A program made the translations under genes and the position numbers. A DNA stretch of 64,000 nucleotides from Paractinoplanes ovalisporus. GTDB lineage: Bacteria > Actinomycetota > Actinomycetes > Mycobacteriales > Micromonosporaceae. The stretch lies in the NCBI RefSeq assembly GCF_016834655.1, contig NZ_JAENHP010000012.1, positions 62,001 to 126,000 on the forward strand. The letters are read 5' to 3'. Below are positions 1-7,402 of this stretch, one piece after another. Positions within the stretch are counted from its first letter, which is position 1. Every line of letters starts with the position of its first letter. The notes under the pieces are model-generated. The model saw only the letters and a program-made list of their open reading frames with translations. It did no database searches and was not told the origin of the DNA.

Positions 1-1560
1 ATCCGAGGTCATCAGCGCGCCGGCCACGTCGAGCAGGGTGTCCCGTGATTCCGCGGGCGCGCCGCGTGCGTGCAACCCCGCGATCAGGGCCCGCGCCCGG
101 GACCGCACCACCGCGTTGCCCGTCGCACCACCGGCCCGTCGCAGCAGGGGCGTCGCGTCCCGGGGACGGCCCGCCGCCAGGGCCGAACGGGCCGCCTCCA
201 GCAGCGCCGCCGCCTCGCCGGACGGGTCGGAACTCAGCTCGGCCGCCCGCCGCCGCGCCACGTACGCCTCGGCCGCGGGCGCGCAGGTCGCGGCTTCGAG
301 CAGTTCGTGGGCCAGCTCGTCGTCGGGACCGGATTCCCGGGCCGCCCGGTGCAGCAGCGCCGGAAGACGCCGGGTCAGAGTCGCCGCCAGGGCCCGGTGA
401 GCGGCGTGCCGGTGCCCGATCGGGGCCTCGCCATAGATCACCGACCGCAGCACCGCCGGCGTGAACCGCACGCCGGTCCCGGACACCTCGACTATCCCGG
501 CCCGCTCAGCCGGTTCCAGATCGGCGAGAGTGCGGAGAGGGCCGCAACTCGTGGCCGCGAGCAGTTCGGCCGGGGTGACGCTCGGCTCGGCGGCCGCGAG
601 CAGCAACAGCTGCCGGGTGGGCTCGGGGAATTCCTCAAGGAGGGCGCGGGCGTGCAGGCGTAGCGCGCTGGACGGGGGCAGGGCCGCCGGGGGCGGGGCG
701 AAACCGCGGCGCTGTTCGGGGGTGAGGGCGGCGGCGAGGTCGGTGAGGGCCCCGGGGTGACCCTCGGCCAGGTCGACCAGGGTGGCTGCGACCTCGGCGG
801 CGAGGCCGGGCGCGCGGTCGGCCAGAAGCTCGTGACCCGCGGAGTCGTCCAGGGGTGCGAGCAACCGCGACGGCAGGTCGGGGACGGCTCGGCGGGCGGT
901 GACCAGCAGCACGACCGGCAAGCCGGCGAGACGGTGGGCGACCAGCTTGATCTGCTGCCACGACGCGGGGTCGAGCCGGTCGGCGTCGTCGATCAGGCCG
1001 AGCACCGGTCCGCGGCGGGCGGCGCTCCGGAGCAGGGCCAGCACGGCCACGCCGAGGGTCAGCGGGCCGCAGCCAGGTTCGGCGCCGGCGACGACCATGG
1101 TCAGGGGCTCGCGCTGGTGGGCGGGGAGATCGGCGGCGTACGGGGTCAGCGGCTCGATCAGGCGTTGCAGACCGGCCAGCCGCAGCTCGGTCTCGTCGGC
1201 GTGGCCGGCCGTTTCGAGAACCGTCCATCCCGGAGCGGCGGCGGAGCGACGAGCCGCCTCATCGACGACAGCGTCGGCGAAATGACGCCCGACCGCCTCA
1301 CCGGTGACTCGATGGGCTTGGAGACGCCCGACCGCCTCGCCGGTGGCTCGGTCGGCGTGGGGGCGATCAACGGCTGGGCGGCCGACGGCGAGGCGGGCGG
1401 CGGCGTGCAGCAGGGTTGTGCGGCCCTCGCCCGGGGCGCCGGCGAACACCAGGGCGCTACCGAAGCCGGTCTCGGCGGTGTCGAGCAGCGAACGGATCGC
1501 CGCCAGCTCGGGTTGCCGCCCGTACGGGAAAGAATTTTGCACCCGAAGTGCACTAACCAT
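1..1560 (-). CDS. LuxR-type AAA ATPase transcriptional regulator (partial, C-terminus missing)
   Basis: Reads leftwards from ATG at 1560 and is still open at the window edge (about 520 residues present). The N-terminus has a nucleotide-binding region of the large MalT/LuxR (LAL) regulators: a P-loop-like GAPGEGRTTLL near residue 38 and a Walker B-like LGLIDDADR. The P-loop has Arg where Lys is normal. The rest is Ala/Leu-rich helical repeat sequence, as expected for the TPR-like middle part; the DNA-binding LuxR domain would lie outside the window. Between the P-loop and Walker B there is an in-frame 39-bp tandem duplication (1284-1361) giving two TGEAVGR copies. It is divergent from the cutinase gene, with which it shares a promoter region. 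Family assignment is from general layout, so the exact subfamily is uncertain. Confidence 0.7.
   Translation of the reverse strand, partial: MVSALRVQNSFPYGRQPELAAIRSLLDTAETGFGSALVFAGAPGEGRTTLLHAAARLAVGRPAVDRPHADRATGEAVGRLQAHRVTGEAVGRHFADAVVDEAARRSAAAPGWTVLETAGHADETELRLAGLQRLIEPLTPYAADLPAHQREPLTMVVAGAEPGCGPLTLGVAVLALLRSAARRGPVLGLIDDADRLDPASWQQIKLVAHRLAGLPVVLLVTARRAVPDLPSRLLAPLDDSAGHELLADRAPGLAAEVAATLVDLAEGHPGALTDLAAALTPEQRRGFAPPPAALPPSSALRLHARALLEEFPEPTRQLLLLAAAEPSVTPAELLAATSCGPLRTLADLEPAERAGIVEVSGTGVRFTPAVLRSVIYGEAPIGHRHAAHRALAATLTRRLPALLHRAARESGPDDELAHELLEAATCAPAAEAYVARRRAAELSSDPSGEAAALLEAARSALAAGRPRDATPLLRRAGGATGNAVVRSRARALIAGLHARGAPAESRDTLLDVAGALMTSD
1284..1361. repeat. In-frame 39-bp tandem duplication inside the LuxR-type gene
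   Basis: Two imperfect 39-bp copies start at 1284 and 1323 with the shared core gacgcccgaccgcctc. Because 39 is divisible by three the reading frame is kept and 13 residues are added between P-loop and Walker B. Confidence 0.75.
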
Positions 1561-1727
1561 GGGCCGAGTCTGTCGCCGCAGGCCACGGCCGGGAAGGCAC
1601 GGATGCGGACTTTTCGGCTGATGAAATTTCGCGTGTGTTAACAGGCCGGTGGTTTCGCCGATGCGCACACCGAGGAACCGACCGAACACTGACCGCCATC
1701 AATCCCCCATCCTCGGGAGCGTGTCAG
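1561..1727. promoter_or_regulatory. Divergent promoter region, LuxR-type regulator / cutinase
   Basis: A 167-bp gap between the divergent starts. It is more AT-rich than its surroundings around 1610-1650 and carries the short palindrome GAAATTTC at 1623-1630. No clear sigma-70 hexamer pair can be fixed by eye. Confidence 0.35.
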
Positions 1728-2600
1728 GTGCAGCAACTTCGCAAACCACGCCGGTTCGTCCTCGCGATGGCCGCGGCCGCCGCACTCGCCGTCGGGCTCG
1801 GCGCCGCGCCGGCCCGGGCCGCCGACAACCCGTACGAACGGGGTCCGGCCCCGACCACCTCCGCGCTGGACGCGAGCCGCGGACCCTTCAGCGTCGCCAC
1901 CGAGAACGTGTCGTCGCTGGTCAGCGGCTTCGGCGGCGGCACCATCTACTACCCGACCACGACCAGCGCGGGCACGTTCGGGGCGGTCGCGATCTCGCCC
2001 GGCTTCACCGCCCGCTGGTCGAGCCTGTCGTGGCTGGGCCCGCGCATCGCGTCGCACGGCTTCGTGGTGATCGGCATCGAGACCAACACCCTGTACGACC
2101 AGCCCGGCTCGCGCGGCGACCAACTGCTGGCGGCGCTGGACTATCTGACCCGGCAGAGCTCGGTGCGTACGCGCATCGACGCGACCCGGCTCGCCGTCGC
2201 GGGTCACTCGATGGGCGGCGGCGGCAGCCTGGAGGCGGCCCGGACCCGTCCGTCGCTGCAGGCCGCCGTGCCGCTGGCGCCGTGGAACACGACCAAGAGC
2301 TGGTCGACGCTGCGGGTGCCCACCATGATCCTCGGCGGCGAGAGCGACACCATCGCGCCGGTGGCGTCGCACTCGATCCCGTTCTACACCAGCATCCCGG
2401 CCGCGTCGGAGAAGGCGTACCTGGAGCTGAACAACGCGTCGCACTTCTTCCCGCAGTCCGTCGACACCTACACCGGGCGCATGGCGGTGGCCTGGCTGAA
2501 GCGCTTCGTGGACAACGACACCCGCTACGACCAGTTCATCTGCCCGGGCCCGTCCAGCGTCTCCATCTCGGACTACCGCAACACCTGCCCGCTCTCGTAG
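1728..2600 (+). CDS. Secreted cutinase / polyester hydrolase of the TfCut2 type
   Basis: A 290-residue alpha/beta hydrolase, chosen to start at GTG 1728 because GGGAG lies 9 nt upstream and the product then begins with a classic Sec signal (residues 1-31, ending APARA). The mature part begins DNPYERGPAP, close to the start of Thermobifida cutinases. The nucleophile is Ser161 in GHSMGGGG, with Asp207 (SDTIAPV) and His239 (ASHFFP). The spacings Ser+46 and Ser+78 equal those I recall for TfCut2. The FVDNDTRY block and two C-terminal cysteines (FICPGP, NTCPL) of the family are present. Oxyanion-side residue is Phe (PGFTA) where TfCut2 has Tyr. It should hydrolyse cutin and other polyesters outside the cell. 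A strong hairpin follows the gene. Confidence 0.93.
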   Translation: MQQLRKPRRFVLAMAAAAALAVGLGAAPARAADNPYERGPAPTTSALDASRGPFSVATENVSSLVSGFGGGTIYYPTTTSAGTFGAVAISPGFTARWSSLSWLGPRIASHGFVVIGIETNTLYDQPGSRGDQLLAALDYLTRQSSVRTRIDATRLAVAGHSMGGGGSLEAARTRPSLQAAVPLAPWNTTKSWSTLRVPTMILGGESDTIAPVASHSIPFYTSIPAASEKAYLELNNASHFFPQSVDTYTGRMAVAWLKRFVDNDTRYDQFICPGPSSVSISDYRNTCPLS

Positions 2601-2615
2601 CGGACTCTCCGGAAA

Positions 2616-2650
2616 GGCCGGCCGGCGGGCGGACCCCGCCGGCCGGTCCG
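2616..2650 (+). terminator. Rho-independent-like hairpin after the cutinase gene
   Basis: A perfect 10-bp stem GGCCGGCGGG (2620-2629) with CCCGCCGGCC (2635-2644) and a 5-nt loop, extendable outwards. No U-run follows, which is usual for actinomycete terminators. Confidence 0.7.
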
Positions 2651-2694
2651 TCTCGGGGGCGTGCGGGCTGCATCGAGGCGTTATCCTGCCGCGG

Positions 2695-3708
2695 ATGAGC
2701 GTCAAACGTGGTCGGCCGCCGGGCATGATGGATGTGGCCCGGCTGGCGGGGGTCTCGCATCAGACGGTGTCGCGTGTGCTCAACGAGCATCCGAACGTCA
2801 GCGAGCAGACCCGCCTCAAGGTGCAGGCCGCGATCGCTGAGCTCGGTTACCGGCCCGACCGGGCGGCCCGGGCGCTGGTCACCGGCACGTCCAAGGTGAT
2901 CGGCGTGGTCGCGCAGAACTCTTCCCTCTACGGGCCGGCGTCGATGCTCACCGCGTTCGAGGAGGCGGCGCAGGCCACCGGTTTCGCGGTCAACGTGGGC
3001 AGCGTGCGCAGCCTGGACGAGCGGTCGATCGCCGACGCCGTGGAACGTCACCTCGACCAGCGCGTCGCCGGGCTCGTCGTGATCGCGCCCGTCGCCAGTG
3101 CCGGGCCCGCCCTGGCCAAGCTGCCCGACGACGTACCGCTGGTCACCATCGACGGCGACCCGGAACGGTCGTCCACGCTGGTGACGGTCGACCAGGTCGC
3201 GGGGGCCCGGGCCGCCACCCAGCACCTGCTCGAGCAGGGGCACGAGTCGGTCTGGCACATCTCGGGGCCGGCCGACTGGTTCGACGCCGCCGGCCGGGTC
3301 GAGGGCTGGGAGGCCGCCCTGCGCGAGGCCGGCCGCGAGATCCCGCCGCTGCTCACCGGGGACTGGAGCGCCGCCTCGGGCTATCGCAACGGGCAACTGC
3401 TGGCGCGGTTGCCCGAGGCCACGGCGGTGTTCGCGGCCAACGACCACATCGCGCTGGGGCTGCTGCGGGCGCTCAACGAGCACGGCCGCCGGGTTCCGGG
3501 GGACGTCAGCATCGTGGGCTTCGACGACGTACCGGAAGCGGGTTTCTACAACCCTCCGCTCACGACGATCCGGCCCGATTTCGACGCGGTCGCCACCGCC
3601 GCGCTGGAACTTCTGCTCGCTCAGATCGAATCGGGGACGACCGATTCCGTACGCCGGACGATCGCGCCCGCCCTCGTGGTGCGGGAAAGCGTCGCCCCTC
3701 CGGCGTAG
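2695..3708 (+). CDS. LacI-family transcriptional regulator
   Basis: A 337-residue repressor-type protein. The N-terminal helix-turn-helix runs from about residue 11 (MMDVARLAGVSHQTVSRVLN) and is followed by the hinge region (YRPDRAARAL). The periplasmic-binding-protein-like effector domain fills the rest, with typical blocks VIGVVAQN near residue 67 and SIVGFDDVPEAGFYNPPLTT near the C-terminus. It should bind a sugar-like ligand, but no sugar gene is adjacent: the neighbours are a cutinase (upstream, same strand, separated by a terminator) and an exonuclease 10 nt downstream. Its target therefore cannot be named from context. Confidence 0.93.
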   Translation: MSVKRGRPPGMMDVARLAGVSHQTVSRVLNEHPNVSEQTRLKVQAAIAELGYRPDRAARALVTGTSKVIGVVAQNSSLYGPASMLTAFEEAAQATGFAVNVGSVRSLDERSIADAVERHLDQRVAGLVVIAPVASAGPALAKLPDDVPLVTIDGDPERSSTLVTVDQVAGARAATQHLLEQGHESVWHISGPADWFDAAGRVEGWEAALREAGREIPPLLTGDWSAASGYRNGQLLARLPEATAVFAANDHIALGLLRALNEHGRRVPGDVSIVGFDDVPEAGFYNPPLTTIRPDFDAVATAALELLLAQIESGTTDSVRRTIAPALVVRESVAPPA

Positions 3709-3718
3709 TCTCTCTCGC

Positions 3719-4720
3719 GTGCCACTCCTGCTCGTTCTCGACGGCAACAGCCTGTTGCACCGCGCCTACCACGCCGGCGCGGGTGACGGCTGGGTCGACG
3801 ACGACGGCAATCCGATCTGGGCGTTGCGCGGCTTTTTCGGGTATATGGCGAGGGCGGCCGCTCACCTGCGGCCCGACGCGGTGGTGGTCGGCTTCGACTG
3901 TCCGGAAGAGTCGGCGCGCCGCACGGACTATCCGGCCTACAAGGCACACCGCCCCGACAAGGCCGAAGACCTGACCGCCCAACTGCTGGCCGCCCCGGGC
4001 CTGCTGCGCGACGCCGGGGTCTGCACGGTGGTGCCGCGGGCATACGAGGCCGACGACGTTCTCGCCAGCGCCGCCGCCACCGCCCGGGCCAATGGCTGGC
4101 AGTCCGTGCTGATGACCAGCGACCGTGACGCGTTCGCCCTGATCGACGAGGCGACCTCGGTGCTGCGGGTGCGCAACGGCGGCTTCGACGAGGCCGTGCT
4201 GATCGACCAGGCCGCCCTGCCCTCGCTCTACGGCGTCCACCCCTGGCAATACCGCGATTTCGCCGCGCTCCGGGGCGACCCGTCCGACAACCTTCATGGC
4301 GTACGCCGTTTCGGCGCGACCACCGCGGCCAAGCTGCTCGCCGCGTTCGGCACGGTCGAGGCCGCCTGGGAGGCCGGCGTCGCGCTGGTGCGCGAGACCG
4401 TCGGCGCCCACGCCGCCACCTGCTTCACCGCCCCCGACGCCCGTGAGATCGTCGACCGCAACCGCCGCCTGATGAGCATGCGCCACGACCTGCCGATCCC
4501 CGACCTGGCCACGGCCCGCCTGCCGTTGAGCCGTTTCGTGATGCGGCAGGCGTTGCGGGCCCGAGGCATCAACCTGGGCCCGTCCTTGTGGGCCCTGACC
4601 GGCGGCGATCCCCCGACGGCTCCCGACGCCGACCCGACACCCGAGTTCCGGCCGTGGGTGTTCCGGGGCAGCCTGACCGCCCGCCGCGAGCCGACGCCGG
4701 GGCAGCTCTCCCTTTTCTGA
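3719..4720 (+). CDS. 5'-3' exonuclease (FEN/Pol I N-terminal family) with a C-terminal beta-clamp motif
   Basis: A 333-residue protein starting at GTG 3719, 10 nt after the LacI gene. It has the family marks in order: LVLDGNSLLHRAYHA at the N-terminus, VVVGFDCPEESARR, the helical-arch YPAYKAHRP, EADDVLASAA and MTSDRDAFALID (metal-binding acidic residues), then RGDPSDNLHGVRRFG (helix-hairpin-helix). It should remove 5' flaps or RNA primers in a metal-dependent way. The last five residues are QLSLF, a full match to the bacterial sliding-clamp-binding consensus QL(S/D)LF, set on a Pro-rich disordered tail. It is a stand-alone nuclease, distinct from the DNA polymerase I that every actinomycete also has. 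Confidence 0.92.
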   Translation: MPLLLVLDGNSLLHRAYHAGAGDGWVDDDGNPIWALRGFFGYMARAAAHLRPDAVVVGFDCPEESARRTDYPAYKAHRPDKAEDLTAQLLAAPGLLRDAGVCTVVPRAYEADDVLASAAATARANGWQSVLMTSDRDAFALIDEATSVLRVRNGGFDEAVLIDQAALPSLYGVHPWQYRDFAALRGDPSDNLHGVRRFGATTAAKLLAAFGTVEAAWEAGVALVRETVGAHAATCFTAPDAREIVDRNRRLMSMRHDLPIPDLATARLPLSRFVMRQALRARGINLGPSLWALTGGDPPTAPDADPTPEFRPWVFRGSLTARREPTPGQLSLF

Positions 4721-4815
4721 ACGGGTCAGCCGTTCCGCTCCGCCCGCCCCGGCCGCGCGCCGCCTACGGCCCCAGCCATCGCGGCGTGTGCCGCCTCACC
4801 CCGGCCATCGCGGGT

Positions 4816-4990
4816 GCATGCTGCCTTCGCCCCCCACCGGCGTGGGTGCGTGCTGCCTTCCGACCCCGACCGGCGTGGGCACGTGCCGCCTTCCGACCCC
4901 GACCGGCGTGAGCACGTACCGCCTTCCGACCCCGACCGGCGTGAGCACGTGCTGCCTTCCGACCCCCACCGGCGTGAGCACGTACCGATT
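4816..4990. repeat. 33-bp tandem repeat, five copies
   Basis: Units begin near 4816, 4848, 4881, 4914 and 4947 with a ragged sixth end. The shared core is ccgaccggcgtgagcacgt. The inner three units are nearly identical and the outer ones diverge, as in an array that grew by slippage or unequal exchange. It is contiguous, with no spacers. Confidence 0.85.
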
Positions 4991-5224
4991 TCGACGCCGG
5001 CCCCACCGCCCACGACCCGGCCGTCCCGGGACAACAGGCCCGTCTCCACTGCCGCCGCGCTCCCGGTGGAGCAGCTCATCATGCGTCTCTGCGGCGGCCG
5101 CCCCAACCATGGAACAGCGCGTAGGCCCGCGCCCTCGCAACGTACAACGGCGGGCGGAACGCGTTGATCGGGCGGGCGCACCGGCCCGCGGCGGGGTCGC
5201 CCACACCAGGCGCGCTTGTTTTAC

Positions 5225-5261
5225 GCGACAGTTCGTCGTAATCTTTGCGACACATAGTCGC
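5225..5261. promoter_or_regulatory. Two CGAC-N5-GTCG inverted repeats upstream of the SnoaL-like gene
   Basis: CGAC-agttc-GTCG lies at 5226-5238 and GCGAC-acata-GTCGC at 5247-5261. The centres are 22 bp apart, about two helical turns, and the pair ends 22 bp before the ATG. This geometry suits a dimeric repressor such as a TetR protein; which regulator binds is unknown. Confidence 0.5.
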
Positions 5262-5282
5262 TTAAATGGGAAGAGGCCTGCC

Positions 5283-5747
5283 ATGCAAGAGCTGGTTGAT
5301 CGTGCCGAGCTCATCGAACTGCTCAGCCGGTACGCGAACATCGCCGACCTGAAGGAGTTCACCTCGCTGCCCGCCCGGGTCTTCACCGACCCGCTGACGC
5401 TCGACTTCGAGTCGGTCGCCGCCATTCCCCCGATGACCGTGCCGCTCGACGCCTACATCGAGATCCTGCGGTCGTCGTTCGATCCGTTCCTGGCCACGCA
5501 CCACGCCATCACGGGCCACGTCATCACGATCAAGGGCGACACGGCAGAGATCCACGCCCACGTACGGGCGGAGCACTGGCTCCCGGCCGACGTGGCCGGC
5601 GACGGCCCCGACCGCTGGCTGGTGGCCGGCTTCTACGACAACGTGGCCGTCCGCACGGCCGACGGCTGGCGCCTCACCGAGGTCAAACTGACCGCGACCC
5701 ACCAGGAGAACCCGCACCTCGCAGCCGTCGCCACGGCCGGAAGCTGA
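5283..5747 (+). CDS. SnoaL-like / NTF2-fold domain protein
   Basis: A 154-residue protein from ATG 5283, preceded by GGGAAGAGG at a good distance. It starts with the typical helix RAELIELLSRYANIADLKEF of the SnoaL-like fold and contains the ATHHAITGHVITIKGDTAEI strand pair and the closing DGWRLTEVKLTATH block. Such proteins are small cone-shaped dimers that act as cyclases, isomerases, dehydratases or unassigned binding proteins, so the reaction cannot be named. The upstream operator pair suggests that it is repressed by a dimeric regulator; a TetR gene lies about 290 bp downstream on the same strand. Confidence 0.85.
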   Translation: MQELVDRAELIELLSRYANIADLKEFTSLPARVFTDPLTLDFESVAAIPPMTVPLDAYIEILRSSFDPFLATHHAITGHVITIKGDTAEIHAHVRAEHWLPADVAGDGPDRWLVAGFYDNVAVRTADGWRLTEVKLTATHQENPHLAAVATAGS

Positions 5748-5862
5748 CAGCACGGTCGCTGACGCGACGAATCACCGTTCGGAACGGTCCGGACGCAACG
5801 AACCACCGCACAAACCACGTCCGGCGCATCGAATGCGTCACCAAGCGCCTGACTCGACCAAC

Positions 5863-5960
5863 CGTCGCGCATGCCTGTCAAATAGTGGCGCGACGAGCAG
5901 CGACGCGGCCTCGTCGCGCACGCCTATCAGATAGTGGCGCGACGAGCGGCGACGCGGCCT
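5863..5960. repeat. 49-bp direct repeat, two copies, in the TetR upstream region
   Basis: Copies at 5863-5911 and 5912-5960 differ at four positions. Each contains the arms cgtcgcgc and gcgcgacg, and across the copies there is a perfect 10-bp inverted repeat GCGCGACGAG (5888-5897) with CTCGTCGCGC (5910-5919). They end about 70 bp before the TetR start and could be its operator. Confidence 0.7.
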
Positions 5961-6032
5961 CGCGTCACGCAACGAACGGGCGCGCGGCCCGGCGGGGCTC
6001 GGGGGGACGACGTTGTGAGGGAGGATTGGCGG

Positions 6033-6641
6033 GTGCCGCGGATTCGGGGAGCCAGCATCGAGGAACACCACGAGATGGTGTGGGACGACCTGGCCGGGGC
6101 GATGCGGGAACTACTGCTCGAGCGTGACTATGACTCGATCAACATGGGCCACATCGCGGCGCGGGCCGGGATGGCCCGGAACACGCTCTACAACTACGCC
6201 CGCGACAAAAGCGCTCTGGTCCGGGCGCTGACCGAACGGGCCAGCCGCCCCGCGCTCGCGCGTGTTGCCGAGATCGCGGCCCGCACGGAGGAACCCGCCG
6301 CGGATCGCATGCGAGAGATCATCGCGGCGTTCCTGGAGGCTTCGACGGACCAGGCCCTGCAGCCGATGTTCCGCCCGGGTTCCGCGCCGCTCGTGGCCGA
6401 GGTCCCCAAAGGCCCGGACAACCCGTTCAACACGATCGTGACCGAGGTCGAGAACGTGGTCCACGACGGCATCGCCCGCGGCGAGTTCACAGACACCGGC
6501 GACGTGCAGCTAACGGTCGAACTGCTCTCCGGAGTCATGCGCGCGGGCGCCGAACGCATCGGCCGCGACCCGGCCGCCTTCACTGCCACGGTCAGCACCG
6601 CACAGCAGATGATCCTGGCCGCCCTGATCCAGCCGGCGTAG
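6033..6641 (+). CDS. TetR/AcrR-family transcriptional regulator
   Basis: A 202-residue protein. Start taken as GTG 6033 because GGGAGG lies 8 nt upstream; GTG 6015 is possible in the same frame. The helix-turn-helix is at about residues 30-60 (INMGHIAARAGMARNTLYNYARDKSALVRAL). The ligand-binding part is diverged and has no diagnostic motif. The two 49-bp repeats with inverted-repeat arms just upstream suggest autoregulation. The SnoaL-like gene upstream on the same strand is a possible target. No pump or enzyme follows it: 760 bp without a gene come next. Confidence 0.9.
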   Translation: MPRIRGASIEEHHEMVWDDLAGAMRELLLERDYDSINMGHIAARAGMARNTLYNYARDKSALVRALTERASRPALARVAEIAARTEEPAADRMREIIAAFLEASTDQALQPMFRPGSAPLVAEVPKGPDNPFNTIVTEVENVVHDGIARGEFTDTGDVQLTVELLSGVMRAGAERIGRDPAAFTATVSTAQQMILAALIQPA

Positions 6642-7313
6642 AGACAGACCCCGGCAACCCGAACAGACCAACGCCGAGCAGTCTGGCACCCGCCACCATG
6701 ACATGCTCGCCCATCGGATCCACCCGAGCGAGCCACCACCGCACAAACGAACACCGCACGAACCAAACCGCGCAGCGAGCAAACGAACGCCACGAACGCT
6801 CACTGCGCAAACAAGCACCGCGCATTGAGCGAACGAACAGGGCGCAAACGAGCACAGCCCAATGAGCGAACGAACACGGCGCAAACGAGCACAGCCCAAT
6901 GAGCGAACGAACAGAGTGCAAACGAGCACAGCGCAATGAGCGAACGAGCAGGGCGCAAACGCGCATGCGCCGACGAGCGGACCCCGCGTGAGTCGATGGC
7001 CGGGTGGGCGGCTGCGCGTCGGGTTCGGGGTTGGGCGCAACTATTTACTCAGGTCGCCCGGGTGGGTTTCGCGTTCTGGACGCGCAGCGGCCAGCGAAGC
7101 CCGCCCGGGCCCTCGGCGTGAGCGACGGTCTGCACCCACCACCCCGCTACGACATCGAAGTTGAACTTTTTGATTCGCCCGTCCGCACGGAACTCACCCC
7201 GCCACGACATCGACGACGACTACCCGGCCCGCGCTGAGGTGCGCGCGCTCTGGGGTGGGATGTGAACTTTCTGGGTTTCGGCCATCCGTAGGGAGTGATG
7301 CGTCGAACTACCA
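6642..7313. other. Long intergenic region without a gene
   Basis: About 670 bp with no open frame that has both a start and sensible codon use. The first half is made of purine-rich gagcgaacgaac-like sequence that condenses into a 37-bp tandem repeat at 6804-6960. The second half holds two related stretches around ccccgctacgacatcga (7142) and ccccgccacgacatcga (7197). Confidence 0.7.
6804..6960. repeat. 37-bp tandem repeat, four-plus copies
   Basis: The marker gcaaac recurs with an exact 37-bp period, units beginning at 6804, 6841, 6878, 6915 and 6952 (the last incomplete). The shared core is aatgagcgaacgaaca. Degenerate copies trail off upstream to about 6730. Unlike most repeats in this window the period is not a multiple of three, which fits a non-coding array. 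Confidence 0.85.
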
Positions 7314-7350
7314 GTTGCAAAGTGGGCATCAATTGCCAAGACTTTGCAAC
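7314..7350. promoter_or_regulatory. Inverted repeat with a Nur-box-like element upstream of the Ni/Co transporter
   Basis: GTTGCAAAGT (7314-7323) and ACTTTGCAAC (7341-7350) form a perfect 10-bp inverted repeat with a 17-nt spacer. Inside it TTGCCA-agact-TTGCAA (7333-7349) has the TTGCAA-N5-TTGCAA layout that I recall for the nickel-responsive Fur-family regulator Nur in Streptomyces. It ends 53 bp before the transporter start. Confidence 0.6.
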
Positions 7351-7402
7351 AGTGGGATCACCCTCAGAGGTTCGGCCGGGAGGCGTCATGGAGACGACGG
7401 CG

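Larger units (their letters stand above)
4721..5282. other. 562-bp intergenic region, no convincing gene
   Basis: Contains a five-copy 33-bp tandem repeat (4816-4990) and, next to the downstream gene, an operator-like pair of inverted repeats. A long open frame runs through it in phase with the SnoaL-like gene, but only because the repeat unit is a multiple of three and GC-rich; there is no start with a ribosome binding site. Confidence 0.7.

Noticed and set aside
4788..5747. Longer SnoaL-like protein beginning inside the 33-bp repeats
   Set aside because: The upstream extension is repeat-encoded; ATG 5283 has a good ribosome binding site and matches the family start.
6804..6960. Possible CRISPR array (37-bp repeats)
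   Set aside because: Units are contiguous without spacers and no cas gene is present.
7255..7402. Cobalamin riboswitch upstream of cbiM
   Set aside because: No B12-box-like sequence is visible; a Nur-like inverted repeat occupies the site.
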